Positions 1-7,193 of a stretch of DNA of 14,243 nucleotides are shown one piece after another. The stretch is from JBEHYA01 sp048498415 (GTDB lineage: Bacteria > Pseudomonadota > Alphaproteobacteria > UBA9219 > RGZA01): positions 1 through 14,243 of the forward strand of contig JBEHYA010000051.1 in assembly GCA_048498415.1 (NCBI GenBank), read 5' to 3'. The notes under the pieces are model-generated. The model made no database searches and had not been told where the DNA came from. It was given only the letters and a program-made list of their open reading frames with translations. A program made the position numbers and the translations under genes. The stretch's first letter is position 1. Each line of letters begins with the position of its first letter.

Positions 1-52
1 GGAAGGCGCTTTAGCGGAACTACCGGAAGTCTACTAAGGCCCGGAAGTCGAT

Positions 53-2164
53 ATGGCCGAAGGCGCCGAACCCTTGGAAGCCGTTGAAGGCGAAGCGGTT
101 GAATCCGAGACGCCGGTTGAAAGCGTGGGCGGTGACGAAGTGGTGGAAAGCCAGCGCGAACAGCGCCGCCGCCGTTTCATCCGCCGCTACAAGATTCAGG
201 AAGTCATCAAGCGCGGCCAGATCATGCTGGTGCAGGTGGTCAAGGAAGAACGCGGCAACAAAGGCGCGGCGCTCACCACCTATCTCTCGCTCGCCGGCCG
301 TTACTGCGTGCTGATGCCCAATACCGACAAGGGCGGCGGCATCTCCCGCAAGATCACCTCCATGCAAGACCGCCGCCGCATGAAGGACTTGCTCGATCAG
401 CTGGAAATTCCCGACGGCATGGCGTGCATTCTCCGCACCGCCGGCATGGAACGCAGCAAGGTCGAAGTCAAACGCGATCTGGAATATTTACTGCGCCTCT
501 GGGACAGCATCCGCGAAAACACGCTGAAATCCATTGCGCCAAGCGTCATTTACGAAGAAGCGAACCTCATCAAACGCGCGATGCGCGATTTGTATACACC
601 CGACCTTGAAAATATTCTGGTCGAAGGCGATGAAGGCTACACGCGCGCCAAGGAATTCATGCGCATGCTCATGCCAACGCATGCGCGCCGCGTCCAGCAT
701 TACCGCGATCCCGTCATTCCCTTATTCTTCCGCTATCAGGTAGAAAACCAGATTAACGGGTTGCACTCGCCGGTCGTCCAGCTTCGCTCGGGTGGTTACA
801 TCGTCATCAACCAGACGGAAGCCTTGGTCGCCATCGACGTCAACTCAGGCCGTGCCACGCGTGAACGCAATATTGAAGAGACGGCGCTGCGCACAAATTT
901 AGAAGCCGCGGAAGAAATCGCCCGTCAGTTACGCCTGCGCGATCTTGCCGGCCTCATCGTCATCGACTTCATCGATATGGAAGATGGCCGCAACAACGCC
1001 GCCGTGGAACGCCGCATCAAGGATGCGATGCGCCATGACCGCGCGCGCCTGCAAATCGGCCGTATTTCGCATTTCGGCCTGCTCGAACTCTCGCGCCAGC
1101 GCCTGCGTCCAAGTCTCCTCGAGCTGAATTTCGAGAAATGCCCGCATTGCCAGGGGACCGGCTACACGCGTCTGGTGGAAGCCACCGCCGTGCTGGCTCT
1201 CCATGCCGTGGAAGAAGAGGGCATTCGCCAGAATGCCGCTGAAATCTCCCTCGCGCTGCCAACGGCAGCGGCTCACTATATAATGAACAACAAGCGCGAT
1301 CTTCTCGCCGGCATCGAACGCCGGTATGGCATGACCGTGAAGATCAAGATCCGCGAAGATGTGATCCCGCCCGATTTCCCGATCGAACGCATGCGTACCA
1401 AGCGCGCTGATGAACAACTGCCCATGAACATGGGCGATGCCTCGGCCTACATTGAATCCGATCCCGATGCCGGCCTGCCGCTATCGCCCGAAGAAGCCGA
1501 ATTCATGGCCGAAGAAGGCATGATTCAGGCGGGCAACGAGAACGCCGGCAGCGATGAATCCTTTGGTGCTGGTTATGATAATGGCCCGCGTGGCGAAGGC
1601 CGTGGCCGTCGTCGCCGTGGCCGTCGTGGCGGCCGCCGCCGTGGCGGGCAGGGTGGCCCGCGCCGCGAAGGTTTTGAACAGGATAACAACGCCCCGCGCG
1701 AGCCCGGCAACGAAATGGCGCCCGCCGTTTTCGGTGAAGAACCTAATGCTGGCAACATTGAAGAAGTAGACGGCAACCGCGCCGATTACCGCAGCGAACC
1801 CCGGGAAGGCGGCGAAGGCCGTGGTCCCCGCAGTGATCGTGGTGGTGACCGTGAACGCGGCGGGCGTCGTCGCCACCGTGGCGGCCGTGGCGGCCGTGAC
1901 CGTCATCGCGGCGAACGCGGTGAACGTGGCGATCGTCCAGAACGTAATAATCAGCAGGGCGGCTACGCCGCCCAGGGCGCGCCGGAAGATAACCGCGGCA
2001 ATTACGCCCCGCAGCAAAGCATGCCCGCCAATGTGCTGGATCTCGATACCACGCCGCGCGATGAAAAAACGCCGTCGGCCTCGCAGTCCCTGCTCAATCA
2101 GGGTCTCGATGTGCCGCAGGAAAAGAAGAAATCCGGCTGGTGGCAGCGCTTGACGGGGGCCTGA
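53..2164 (+). CDS. rne: Ribonuclease E, 5'-truncated by the window (endoribonuclease, RNA degradosome scaffold)
   Basis: RNase E cleaves single-stranded mRNA and rRNA precursors and scaffolds the degradosome. Seen: the second half of an S1 domain (around residues 48-100, with VKEERGNKGAALTTYLSLAG), catalytic-domain aspartates at D262 and D305 (numbered from the Met at 53), exactly as far apart as E. coli D303 and D346, and the zinc-link CPHC at C363/C366. A long disordered tail follows, with Arg/Gly-rich blocks at about 511-541 and 583-637, and the protein ends in KKKSGWWQRLTGA. A C-terminal GWW motif is the PNPase docking site in Caulobacter RNase E, so the same role is inferred here. The acidic stretch before the S1 remnant is typical of alphaproteobacterial RNase E. 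The N-terminal S1 strands and the true start are missing. The same frame carries TAA at 35-37, so the Met at 53 is only the first usable codon, not a trusted start. Confidence 0.93.
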   Translation: MAEGAEPLEAVEGEAVESETPVESVGGDEVVESQREQRRRRFIRRYKIQEVIKRGQIMLVQVVKEERGNKGAALTTYLSLAGRYCVLMPNTDKGGGISRKITSMQDRRRMKDLLDQLEIPDGMACILRTAGMERSKVEVKRDLEYLLRLWDSIRENTLKSIAPSVIYEEANLIKRAMRDLYTPDLENILVEGDEGYTRAKEFMRMLMPTHARRVQHYRDPVIPLFFRYQVENQINGLHSPVVQLRSGGYIVINQTEALVAIDVNSGRATRERNIEETALRTNLEAAEEIARQLRLRDLAGLIVIDFIDMEDGRNNAAVERRIKDAMRHDRARLQIGRISHFGLLELSRQRLRPSLLELNFEKCPHCQGTGYTRLVEATAVLALHAVEEEGIRQNAAEISLALPTAAAHYIMNNKRDLLAGIERRYGMTVKIKIREDVIPPDFPIERMRTKRADEQLPMNMGDASAYIESDPDAGLPLSPEEAEFMAEEGMIQAGNENAGSDESFGAGYDNGPRGEGRGRRRRGRRGGRRRGGQGGPRREGFEQDNNAPREPGNEMAPAVFGEEPNAGNIEEVDGNRADYRSEPREGGEGRGPRSDRGGDRERGGRRRHRGGRGGRDRHRGERGERGDRPERNNQQGGYAAQGAPEDNRGNYAPQQSMPANVLDLDTTPRDEKTPSASQSLLNQGLDVPQEKKKSGWWQRLTGA

Positions 2165-2230
2165 TCCTGCGCTTTTCACGTAAAAGCCAGAAAATGCCTT
2201 GTTCGTGCCTTATATACAGGCAGGCTTCTG

Positions 2231-3628
2231 ATGTTTAATCGGGGCATGCGTTTCATCACATCATCGTGGCGCCTATCGCTGAGCCTTGTCGCCATCGCTG
2301 TACTTGCAGGCGCCATCACCTTTTTTACGCCGACCAAATCATCGCACGCCGCGCCGTCTTTTCACGTCATCCGTGACGTCGAAATCGAACGCGACCTGCA
2401 CGTGATGCTGGAGCCTATCTTCCGCAACGCCGGGCTCAATCCATCCTCCATCAAATTCGTCATCGTGCAGGATAGCGTCATGAACGCGTTCGTTGCCGGC
2501 GGCATGAATATTTTCCTTTATACCACCCTCATTCAGGCAACCGACAATCCCGAACAACTGGTGGGCGTGACCGCCCACGAAACCGGCCACATTGCCGGCG
2601 GCCATCTGGTGCAGGGCACGGGCGTCATGAAAAACGCTTCCATGGAGGCCATTCTCAGCATGGTGGTGGGTACCGCCGCTGCCGTCCTCAGCGGTAACCC
2701 GCAGGCGGGCGCCGCCGTGATTACCGGCGGCCAGCACATCGCCCAACGTTCTGCTTTAGCGTTTACCCGTTCGCAGGAAGCCGCCGCGGACGCCGCCGGC
2801 ATGCGCTTTCTCGAGGCCAGCCACTTCACCTCCCGTGGCCTCGCTGATTTTTTACAAAAGCTGAAAGATCAGGAAGGCGTCACCACGAATGCGGATGCTG
2901 AATATTCCCGTACCCACCCGTTAACCCGCGACCGTATCGATACGGTGCGCAACTTCGTCGATAACTCGCCGTATCGCGACGCAAAGATGCCGCCCGAATA
3001 TTATGAAATGCACGAGCGCATCAAAGCCAAACTCCTCGGTTTCCTGCAGCCCGATGCCGCCTTACTTCGATACGGTGAAAAAGACCCGCGCGTTTCCGCC
3101 CGCTATGCCCGCGCCATTGCATACTACCGCAAGGGTGATGTGGATAAAGCCATCACGGCGCTGAACGGCCTGATTGCCACTGAACCCAACAACCCGTTCT
3201 TCTATGAACTGAAGGGCCAGGTACTGTTCGAAAACGGGCAGGTGACCGATGCGGCAATTGCCTATAAACGCGCCAACGAATTACTGCCCGATACCGGCCT
3301 GTTGCAGGCTGCATACGGGCACGCGCTGCTGGAAACCCAGAATGCAGCATATCTCGATGCCGCCATCGACCAGCTCAACCGTTCTCTTAAGACCGAGGCC
3401 AAAGAGCCTGATACATGGCGCCTTTTAGCCACCGCCTGGGGCCGCAAGAGCAATGAAGGCATGGTCGATTACTGCCTCGCCGAAGAGGCCCAGACCCGTG
3501 GCGACCGTAGCCAGGCCCGCAAATTGGCAGATCGTGCCATAAAATTGCTGCCAAAAGGCTCGCCTTATGCCATACGCGCCCTTGATATTAAGCAGGTCAA
3601 GGACGACGATGAAGACAGCGACGGTTAA
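2231..3628 (+). CDS. Secreted M48-family metalloprotease with C-terminal TPR repeats (BepA/YfgC-like)
   Basis: Probable periplasmic zinc metallopeptidase of the M48 family; the E. coli relative BepA (487 aa, against 465 here) handles misassembled outer-membrane proteins such as LptD. Seen: an N-terminal hydrophobic segment (about residues 15-32) followed by SHA-AP, a plausible signal-peptidase site near residue 40; HETGH at residues 116-120 (zinc ligands H116 and H120, catalytic E117); the downstream SQEAAADAAG helix with E183 as likely third ligand; TPR-like helices from about residue 290 to 440; and an acidic tail DDDEDSDG. It starts 66 bases after rne with only a weak ribosome site, and an internal Met at residue 6 is a possible alternative start. 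The protease family call is firm. The exact substrate role is inferred from domain order, and other BepA/LoiP-type roles remain possible. Confidence 0.88.
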   Translation: MFNRGMRFITSSWRLSLSLVAIAVLAGAITFFTPTKSSHAAPSFHVIRDVEIERDLHVMLEPIFRNAGLNPSSIKFVIVQDSVMNAFVAGGMNIFLYTTLIQATDNPEQLVGVTAHETGHIAGGHLVQGTGVMKNASMEAILSMVVGTAAAVLSGNPQAGAAVITGGQHIAQRSALAFTRSQEAAADAAGMRFLEASHFTSRGLADFLQKLKDQEGVTTNADAEYSRTHPLTRDRIDTVRNFVDNSPYRDAKMPPEYYEMHERIKAKLLGFLQPDAALLRYGEKDPRVSARYARAIAYYRKGDVDKAITALNGLIATEPNNPFFYELKGQVLFENGQVTDAAIAYKRANELLPDTGLLQAAYGHALLETQNAAYLDAAIDQLNRSLKTEAKEPDTWRLLATAWGRKSNEGMVDYCLAEEAQTRGDRSQARKLADRAIKLLPKGSPYAIRALDIKQVKDDDEDSDG

Positions 3629-3642
3629 GCATTATTTAACCG
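3622..3642. other. Small inverted repeat overlapping the M48 protease stop codon
   Basis: CGGTTAA and TTAACCG form a perfect 7-bp stem around a 7-nt loop, and the TAA stop lies in the left arm. No T-tract follows, so it is a weak candidate for a transcription terminator. It may only slow 3' exonucleases, or be chance. Confidence 0.35.
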
Positions 3643-3679
3643 CCCTGTGGTGTTTATGTTGAACTGATTTTTGTGTGGT

Positions 3680-3709
3680 TTGGGGCTGGCAAACGCGCGG
3701 CCTTATATC
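3680..3709 (+). promoter_or_regulatory. Weak candidate promoter for the DsbA-family gene
   Basis: TTGGGG (3680-3685) and TATATC (3704-3709) are separated by 18 bases and lie about 40 bases before the start codon at 3750, in a 121-base gap. The -35 match is poor. Position is the main support. Confidence 0.25.
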
Positions 3710-3749
3710 CATTTTATCTGGTCTAACGCCAACCTGAACGGGAGTTCCC

Positions 3750-4550
3750 ATGCTGCGTCACGCTCTACCGGCCCTTGCTTTAGCTACATTGCTTGGCTCA
3801 CCGGCCTTCGCAGCCGATCCCGTGCCGCCCGCCGCGGCCGCCGGCTTCACCGATGCCCAGAAGGCGCAAATTGAAGACATCGTGCGCGATCTGCTCACCA
3901 AAAAAGACCCGTCCATCGTCATGAAGGCGGCAGAAGAACAATCCAAGCGCGATGCCGCCGACCAGGAAAAGAAAACCACGGAAGGCATCACCAAGAACAA
4001 AGATAAAATTTACAACGATCCCACCGATCCCATCGCCGGCAACCCGAAGGGCGACGTCACCATCGTTGAATTCTTCGATTACAATTGCGGCTACTGCAAG
4101 AAAGTCTCGCCCGTTCTCAAACAATTGCTGAATGACGACAAGAACGTGAAGGTCATCTTCAAGGAATACCCCATTCTGGCGGATTCCTCGCGCGTCGCGG
4201 CCAAGGCGGCTTTAGCTGCCAACAAACAGGGCAAATACTACGAATTCCACAACGCCCTCATGGAACATAAGGGCGGCTTCGACCAGGCCGGCATCATGGA
4301 TATCGCCGGCAAGCTTGGCCTGAATAAAGACCAGCTGAAGAAAGACATGGATAGTCCCGAAATCGCCAAGCATCTGGAAGACGACCAGACGCTGGGCATG
4401 GATGTCGGCGCCCATGGCACGCCAACCTTCTTCATCGGCGATAAAGTCGTTCCGGGTGCCATCGATCTTGCTGAATTCAAGAGCAAGATCGCTGAAGTGC
4501 GTGGCGGCGATAAAGCCGCAGCCCCCGCAGCGCCGGCCCCGACGCCTTAA
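3750..4550 (+). CDS. DsbA-family periplasmic thiol:disulfide oxidoreductase
   Basis: Exported thioredoxin-fold protein that probably forms or rearranges disulfides in envelope proteins. Seen: signal peptide of about 21 residues ending AFA before ADPVPP; a charged helical N-terminal region (about 35-85); the thioredoxin-fold core starting near IAGNPKGDVTIVEFFDY; active-site C113-G-Y-C116; the cis-proline motif GTPTFF with P225; and a short Ala/Pro tail ending APAPTP. The layout (helical preface, then a CGYC DsbA fold of about 266 aa) matches the Com1/27-kDa-type DsbA family proteins rather than classical E. coli DsbA, whose motif is CPHC. GGGAG lies 5 bases before the ATG and supports the start. 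Whether it acts as oxidase or isomerase cannot be read from the sequence, and no DsbB or DsbD partner lies in the window. Next downstream is a YceI/b561 cluster. Confidence 0.9.
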   Translation: MLRHALPALALATLLGSPAFAADPVPPAAAAGFTDAQKAQIEDIVRDLLTKKDPSIVMKAAEEQSKRDAADQEKKTTEGITKNKDKIYNDPTDPIAGNPKGDVTIVEFFDYNCGYCKKVSPVLKQLLNDDKNVKVIFKEYPILADSSRVAAKAALAANKQGKYYEFHNALMEHKGGFDQAGIMDIAGKLGLNKDQLKKDMDSPEIAKHLEDDQTLGMDVGAHGTPTFFIGDKVVPGAIDLAEFKSKIAEVRGGDKAAAPAAPAPTP

Positions 4551-4569
4551 TTATAATCAATTTGCCTTA

Positions 4570-4635
4570 TCCCCGCGCAAGCGGGGACCCCTTTCTCCGT
4601 CATCGCGGCGGATTCCCGCTTGCGCGAAAGCTGGG
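4570..4635. repeat. Degenerate palindromic doublet (REP-like) between dsbA-like gene and yceI
   Basis: The left arm is a perfect hairpin, TCCCCGC-GCAA-GCGGGGA (4570-4587). The right arm carries CCCGCTTGCGCG (4615-4626), the exact reverse complement of 4574-4585, but its outer stem is broken. Same general type as the perfect inverted pair at 10196-10301, in a more decayed state. It fills most of the 127-base gap. No terminator T-tract is seen. Confidence 0.7.
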
Positions 4636-4666
4636 CAAGGAGAAATAATCCAATACTCATCTTTTC

Positions 4667-4671
4667 AGGAG
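4667..4671 (+). promoter_or_regulatory. Shine-Dalgarno site fixing the first yceI start
   Basis: AGGAG lies 6 bases before the ATG at 4678. The reading frame is open further upstream to an ATG at 4402 inside the DsbA-family gene. This site, plus the signal peptide that begins at 4678, shows that the upstream extension is not the real start. Confidence 0.85.
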
Positions 4672-4677
4672 ACTCTG

Positions 4678-5472
4678 ATGCGTCACTTCCTGCTTGGCCT
4701 TGCTGTTCTGATTACCCTAGCCGCACCCGCTTACGCGCAGGAATTCACGCCGCCCACCACCGATCTCAGCAAGGCACCGGCCGGCATCTATAGACTTGAT
4801 CAAAGCCACGCCAGCCTGACCTTTAAAATTTTGCATATGGGCACGTCGCTTTATACCGGCCGCTTCAATACGCTGGATGCGACCATCCATTTCGATCCCG
4901 CGCATGTCGATAAATCCATCGTCGAAGCCAGTATTGATATGGCAAGCGTCGATACCCACAACACCAAGCTGGAAGAAGAACTGCGCAGCGATATGTTCCT
5001 TGATAGCGGCAAGTTCCCCAAGGCCACCTTCAAATCCACGCGCCTCGTCCAGAACAGCCCTACGCAGGGCACCATGACGGGTGATTTAAGTTTCCACGGC
5101 GTCACCAAGCCCATTACGTTTGAAGTGACGCTGCATGGTCTTGGCCAGAACCCCATGACCAAAAAGCCCACGCTTGGCTTTGGCGCCACCGCCACCATTT
5201 CACGCTCCGGCTTCGGGGTGAGCAAATATGTGCCCATGGTCGGCGATGACGTGCAGCTGATCATTGAAGGCGAATTCCCTTATACCGGCCCGGCCACCAC
5301 AACCAGCGCCGGCAACGAACCGCCGCCCAGCAAGCCCGCCACCGATAAAACCGGCACAACCGCCACGGCGTCCGTAGCCCCCACAGTGGCTCCGGCGCCG
5401 GTACCGGCAGCGCCCGTCGTGAAGGCGCCCATGCCGCCCACTGCGCCATCCGTCCCCAGCTTTACGAAGTAG
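4678..5472 (+). CDS. YceI-family periplasmic lipid/isoprenoid-binding protein with Pro/Ala/Thr-rich tail
   Basis: YceI proteins are secreted lipocalin-like barrels that bind polyisoprenoid or quinone-type ligands. Seen: signal peptide MRHFLLGLAVLITLAAPAYA cleaved before QEFTPP; the YceI core from about residue 36, with YRLDQSHASLTFKILHMG, then DTHNTKLEEELRSDMFLDSGKFP, DLSFHGVTKPITFEV, and a last strand near DDVQLIIEGEFPY. The core ends near residue 202. It is followed by about 60 residues rich in Pro, Ala and Thr, making the protein 264 aa, well above the usual 190 or so for the family. The tail has no charge pattern or motif I recognise and may be a flexible linker or wall-spanning segment. 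The b561 gene starts 3 bases after the stop, so the two are almost certainly cotranscribed. Confidence 0.9.
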   Translation: MRHFLLGLAVLITLAAPAYAQEFTPPTTDLSKAPAGIYRLDQSHASLTFKILHMGTSLYTGRFNTLDATIHFDPAHVDKSIVEASIDMASVDTHNTKLEEELRSDMFLDSGKFPKATFKSTRLVQNSPTQGTMTGDLSFHGVTKPITFEVTLHGLGQNPMTKKPTLGFGATATISRSGFGVSKYVPMVGDDVQLIIEGEFPYTGPATTTSAGNEPPPSKPATDKTGTTATASVAPTVAPAPVPAAPVVKAPMPPTAPSVPSFTK

Positions 5473-5475
5473 GCC

Positions 5476-6078
5476 ATGACCGAAGAACTTCGCCGCTATA
5501 ACAGCATCGCGATGATCCTTCACTGGGTCATCGCCGCGCTTATTCTGGCCAATCTGGCGGTTGGCATATTCCTTGACGATATGGAAGGCCAGCTGAAATT
5601 CCAGATGTTCCAGCTGCATAAATCCTTCGGCATCACCGTGCTGCTTCTCACGGTGCTGCGTATCGTCTGGCGTCTCGCCTTCAAGCCGCCGGCGATCCCC
5701 ACCTATGTGAAGAAGTGGGAGAGGGCAGTGGCCGCGACCACGTATTTCCTTTTGTATGTTCTCATGTTCATGGTGCCGTTCACGGGCTGGGCGCTGGTGT
5801 CGTCTTCGGCCATGCACGTGCCGACCGTGCTCTATGGCGTGGTACTCTGGCCGGATCTGCCGAATTTCAAAGGCCTGGATCCCGCCGCGCTTAAGCAGGT
5901 ACATGAAAATATTGGCGATACCCACGCCGTGCTGGCCTATGCCATGTTGGGTCTGGTTGTGCTTCATGCCGGCGCCGCCATGCGTCACCACTTTATTCTG
6001 CGCGATCAGATTTTGCTCCGCATGACGCCGCGCTGGGCTGAAGGCCTGCTTAAATGGATACGGCTGGAAAAGCCATGA
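5476..6078 (+). CDS. Cytochrome b561 family integral membrane protein
   Basis: Four-helix diheme b-type cytochrome that moves electrons between quinol and periplasmic partners. Seen: 200 aa; helix 1 begins at LHWVIAALILANLAVGIFL with H16; helix 2 carries H48 (QLHKS); helix 3 lies around residues 88-108; helix 4 carries H150 and H164. The 14-residue spacing of the last two histidines matches the heme ligands H137 and H151 of E. coli CybB. The gene sits between two yceI genes. It begins 3 bases after the first, and its TGA overlaps the ATG of the second in an ATGA, a sign of coupled translation. E. coli also has a b561-like gene (yceJ) beside yceI, so a joint redox or quinone role is plausible but unproven. 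Confidence 0.92.
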   Translation: MTEELRRYNSIAMILHWVIAALILANLAVGIFLDDMEGQLKFQMFQLHKSFGITVLLLTVLRIVWRLAFKPPAIPTYVKKWERAVAATTYFLLYVLMFMVPFTGWALVSSSAMHVPTVLYGVVLWPDLPNFKGLDPAALKQVHENIGDTHAVLAYAMLGLVVLHAGAAMRHHFILRDQILLRMTPRWAEGLLKWIRLEKP

Positions 6079-6623
6079 AACGGCTTCTGCTCGCGGTCGC
6101 ACTGGCTTTCCTTTTTGGCGCCCCCGCGCATGCCAAGCCATGGGCGATTGATTACCCGAACAGCAAACTCACCTTCGCCGGCACCCAAACCGGGCAGCGC
6201 TTCACGGGTGAATTTTCGTCCTACATCGCGCGCGTTGATCTGGATCTGGAGCATCCCGAGACCGGCAGCGTGAATGTGCAGATCGATATGCGCACCGCTA
6301 AAACCGGCGACGCGCAAAAAGACGCCGCGCTGCCGGGCGCCGACTGGTTCGACAGCAAAAATTACAACTTCGCCGAATTTACCAGCACCAAAATTTCCAA
6401 AGTCGGCCCCAGCAATTATGTCATCGACGGCCAGCTGAAAATCAAACTGGTCACCAAAAACGTGCAGCTGCCCTTCACGGTGCGGAGTGAAGCCGACGGC
6501 ACCCGCGCCGAAGGCAAACTGGTTATCGACCGCACCGATTACACGGTCGGCACCGGCGAATGGGTCAGCGACCAGTATGTGGGCAAGCCCGTCGAAATCG
6601 CCGTCAGCCTGTTCGCACATTAA
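6075..6623 (+). CDS. Second YceI-family periplasmic protein
   Basis: Compact YceI protein of 182 aa without the tail of the first copy. I place the start at 6075 because the ATG there overlaps the b561 stop as ATGA and opens directly into a clean signal peptide, MKRLLLAVALAFLFGAPAHA, cleaved before KPWAIDY. An in-frame ATG at 6054 would add seven non-signal residues. Core motifs: DYPNSKLTFAGTQTGQRFTGEF, DWFDSKNYNFAEFTSTKI, YVIDGQLKIK and a GTGEWVSDQYVGKPVEIAV ending. The two YceI copies are quite divergent, so they are not a recent duplication and may bind different ligands or partners. The following 111-base gap holds a good promoter candidate for aroQ. Confidence 0.9.
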   Translation: MKRLLLAVALAFLFGAPAHAKPWAIDYPNSKLTFAGTQTGQRFTGEFSSYIARVDLDLEHPETGSVNVQIDMRTAKTGDAQKDAALPGADWFDSKNYNFAEFTSTKISKVGPSNYVIDGQLKIKLVTKNVQLPFTVRSEADGTRAEGKLVIDRTDYTVGTGEWVSDQYVGKPVEIAVSLFAH

Positions 6624-6675
6624 CAATTGGCCATAAACCCCCATGAATCCCCGCTTTTGGCAGGTTTTCAAAGGT

Positions 6676-6704
6676 TTGACCAAACCCCCAAACCCCCCTA
6701 AACT
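6676..6704 (+). promoter_or_regulatory. Candidate sigma-70-type promoter for the aroQ-accB-accC-prfB block
   Basis: TTGACC (6676-6681) and TAAACT (6699-6704) are spaced by 17 bases. The -35 matches the consensus at 5 of 6 positions and the -10 at 4 of 6. Expected transcription start is near 6711, giving a leader of about 24 bases before the aroQ ATG. The spacer is nearly all A and C runs. An AGGG sits 9 bases before the ATG. Confidence 0.5.
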
Positions 6705-6734
6705 CCGCCCCAATTCAAAAAAGGGTTTTACTTC

Positions 6735-7184
6735 ATGGCTTTAAAGCCAACCGCGTTGATCCTGAATGGGCCGAATTTGAACCTGCTGGGCACCCGCCAG
6801 CCGGAAATCTACGGCCACGCCACCCTCGATGCCATTGAAGGCGAATGCCAGGAAGTGGCGGCCGAGCTGGGCTTAACAATCGATTTCCGCCAGTCCAACC
6901 ACGAAGGCGAACTGGTGGACTGGATCCAGCAGGCCAAGGGCAAAGTAGCCGGCATAATCATTAACGCCGGCGCCTTCAGCCACACGTCTGTGGCCGTTCT
7001 CGATGCCTTGTTGGCCTGCGGCTTGCCGGTCATTGAAGTGCATCTATCTAATATCTACACCCGCGAATCCTTCCGGCAGCATTCGTATATATCGCAGGCG
7101 GCTACGGGTGTAATCTGCGGCTTCGGGCCGGTCGGCTATACGCTGGCGCTCGAAGCCCTTGCTAGTCACATCAACAACAAATAA
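6735..7184 (+). CDS. aroQ: Type II 3-dehydroquinate dehydratase
   Basis: Cytoplasmic enzyme of the shikimate pathway converting 3-dehydroquinate to 3-dehydroshikimate. Seen: 149 aa, typical for the dodecameric type II enzyme; N-terminal LILNGPNLNLLGTRQPEIYG, which supplies N14, R21 and the catalytic Tyr26; INAGAFSHTS with N77 and H83; VHLSN with H103; and R114. Spacings fit the Mycobacterium enzyme (N12, R19, Y24, N75, H81, H101, R112). It is the first gene of an aroQ-accB-accC block, an order widespread in proteobacteria. Only 9 bases separate its stop from the accB start. Confidence 0.97.
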   Translation: MALKPTALILNGPNLNLLGTRQPEIYGHATLDAIEGECQEVAAELGLTIDFRQSNHEGELVDWIQQAKGKVAGIIINAGAFSHTSVAVLDALLACGLPVIEVHLSNIYTRESFRQHSYISQAATGVICGFGPVGYTLALEALASHINNK

Positions 7185-7193
7185 CCACTGAAA

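Noticed and set aside
1481..2179. 232-codon minus-strand open frame in the 3' part of rne
   Set aside because: It is the complement of the Arg/Gly-rich repeats and gives an Ala/Thr/Phe-rich shadow.
2171..2187. GCTTTT-CACGT-AAAAGC hairpin after rne as a terminator
   Set aside because: The stem is only 6 bp and AT-rich, and no T-tract follows on either strand. It may be chance.
4552..4557. TATAAT just after the DsbA-family stop as a promoter for yceI
   Set aside because: No -35-like hexamer lies 16-18 bases upstream, and the repeat intervenes before the gene.
4402..4677. Upstream extension of the first yceI reading frame
   Set aside because: It overlaps the DsbA-family gene and the palindromic repeat. 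A strong AGGAG and a clean signal peptide place the start at 4678.
5200..6141. 313-codon minus-strand open frame across yceI and b561
   Set aside because: Antisense to two recognisable genes, with low-complexity Gly/Arg/His composition and no family resemblance.
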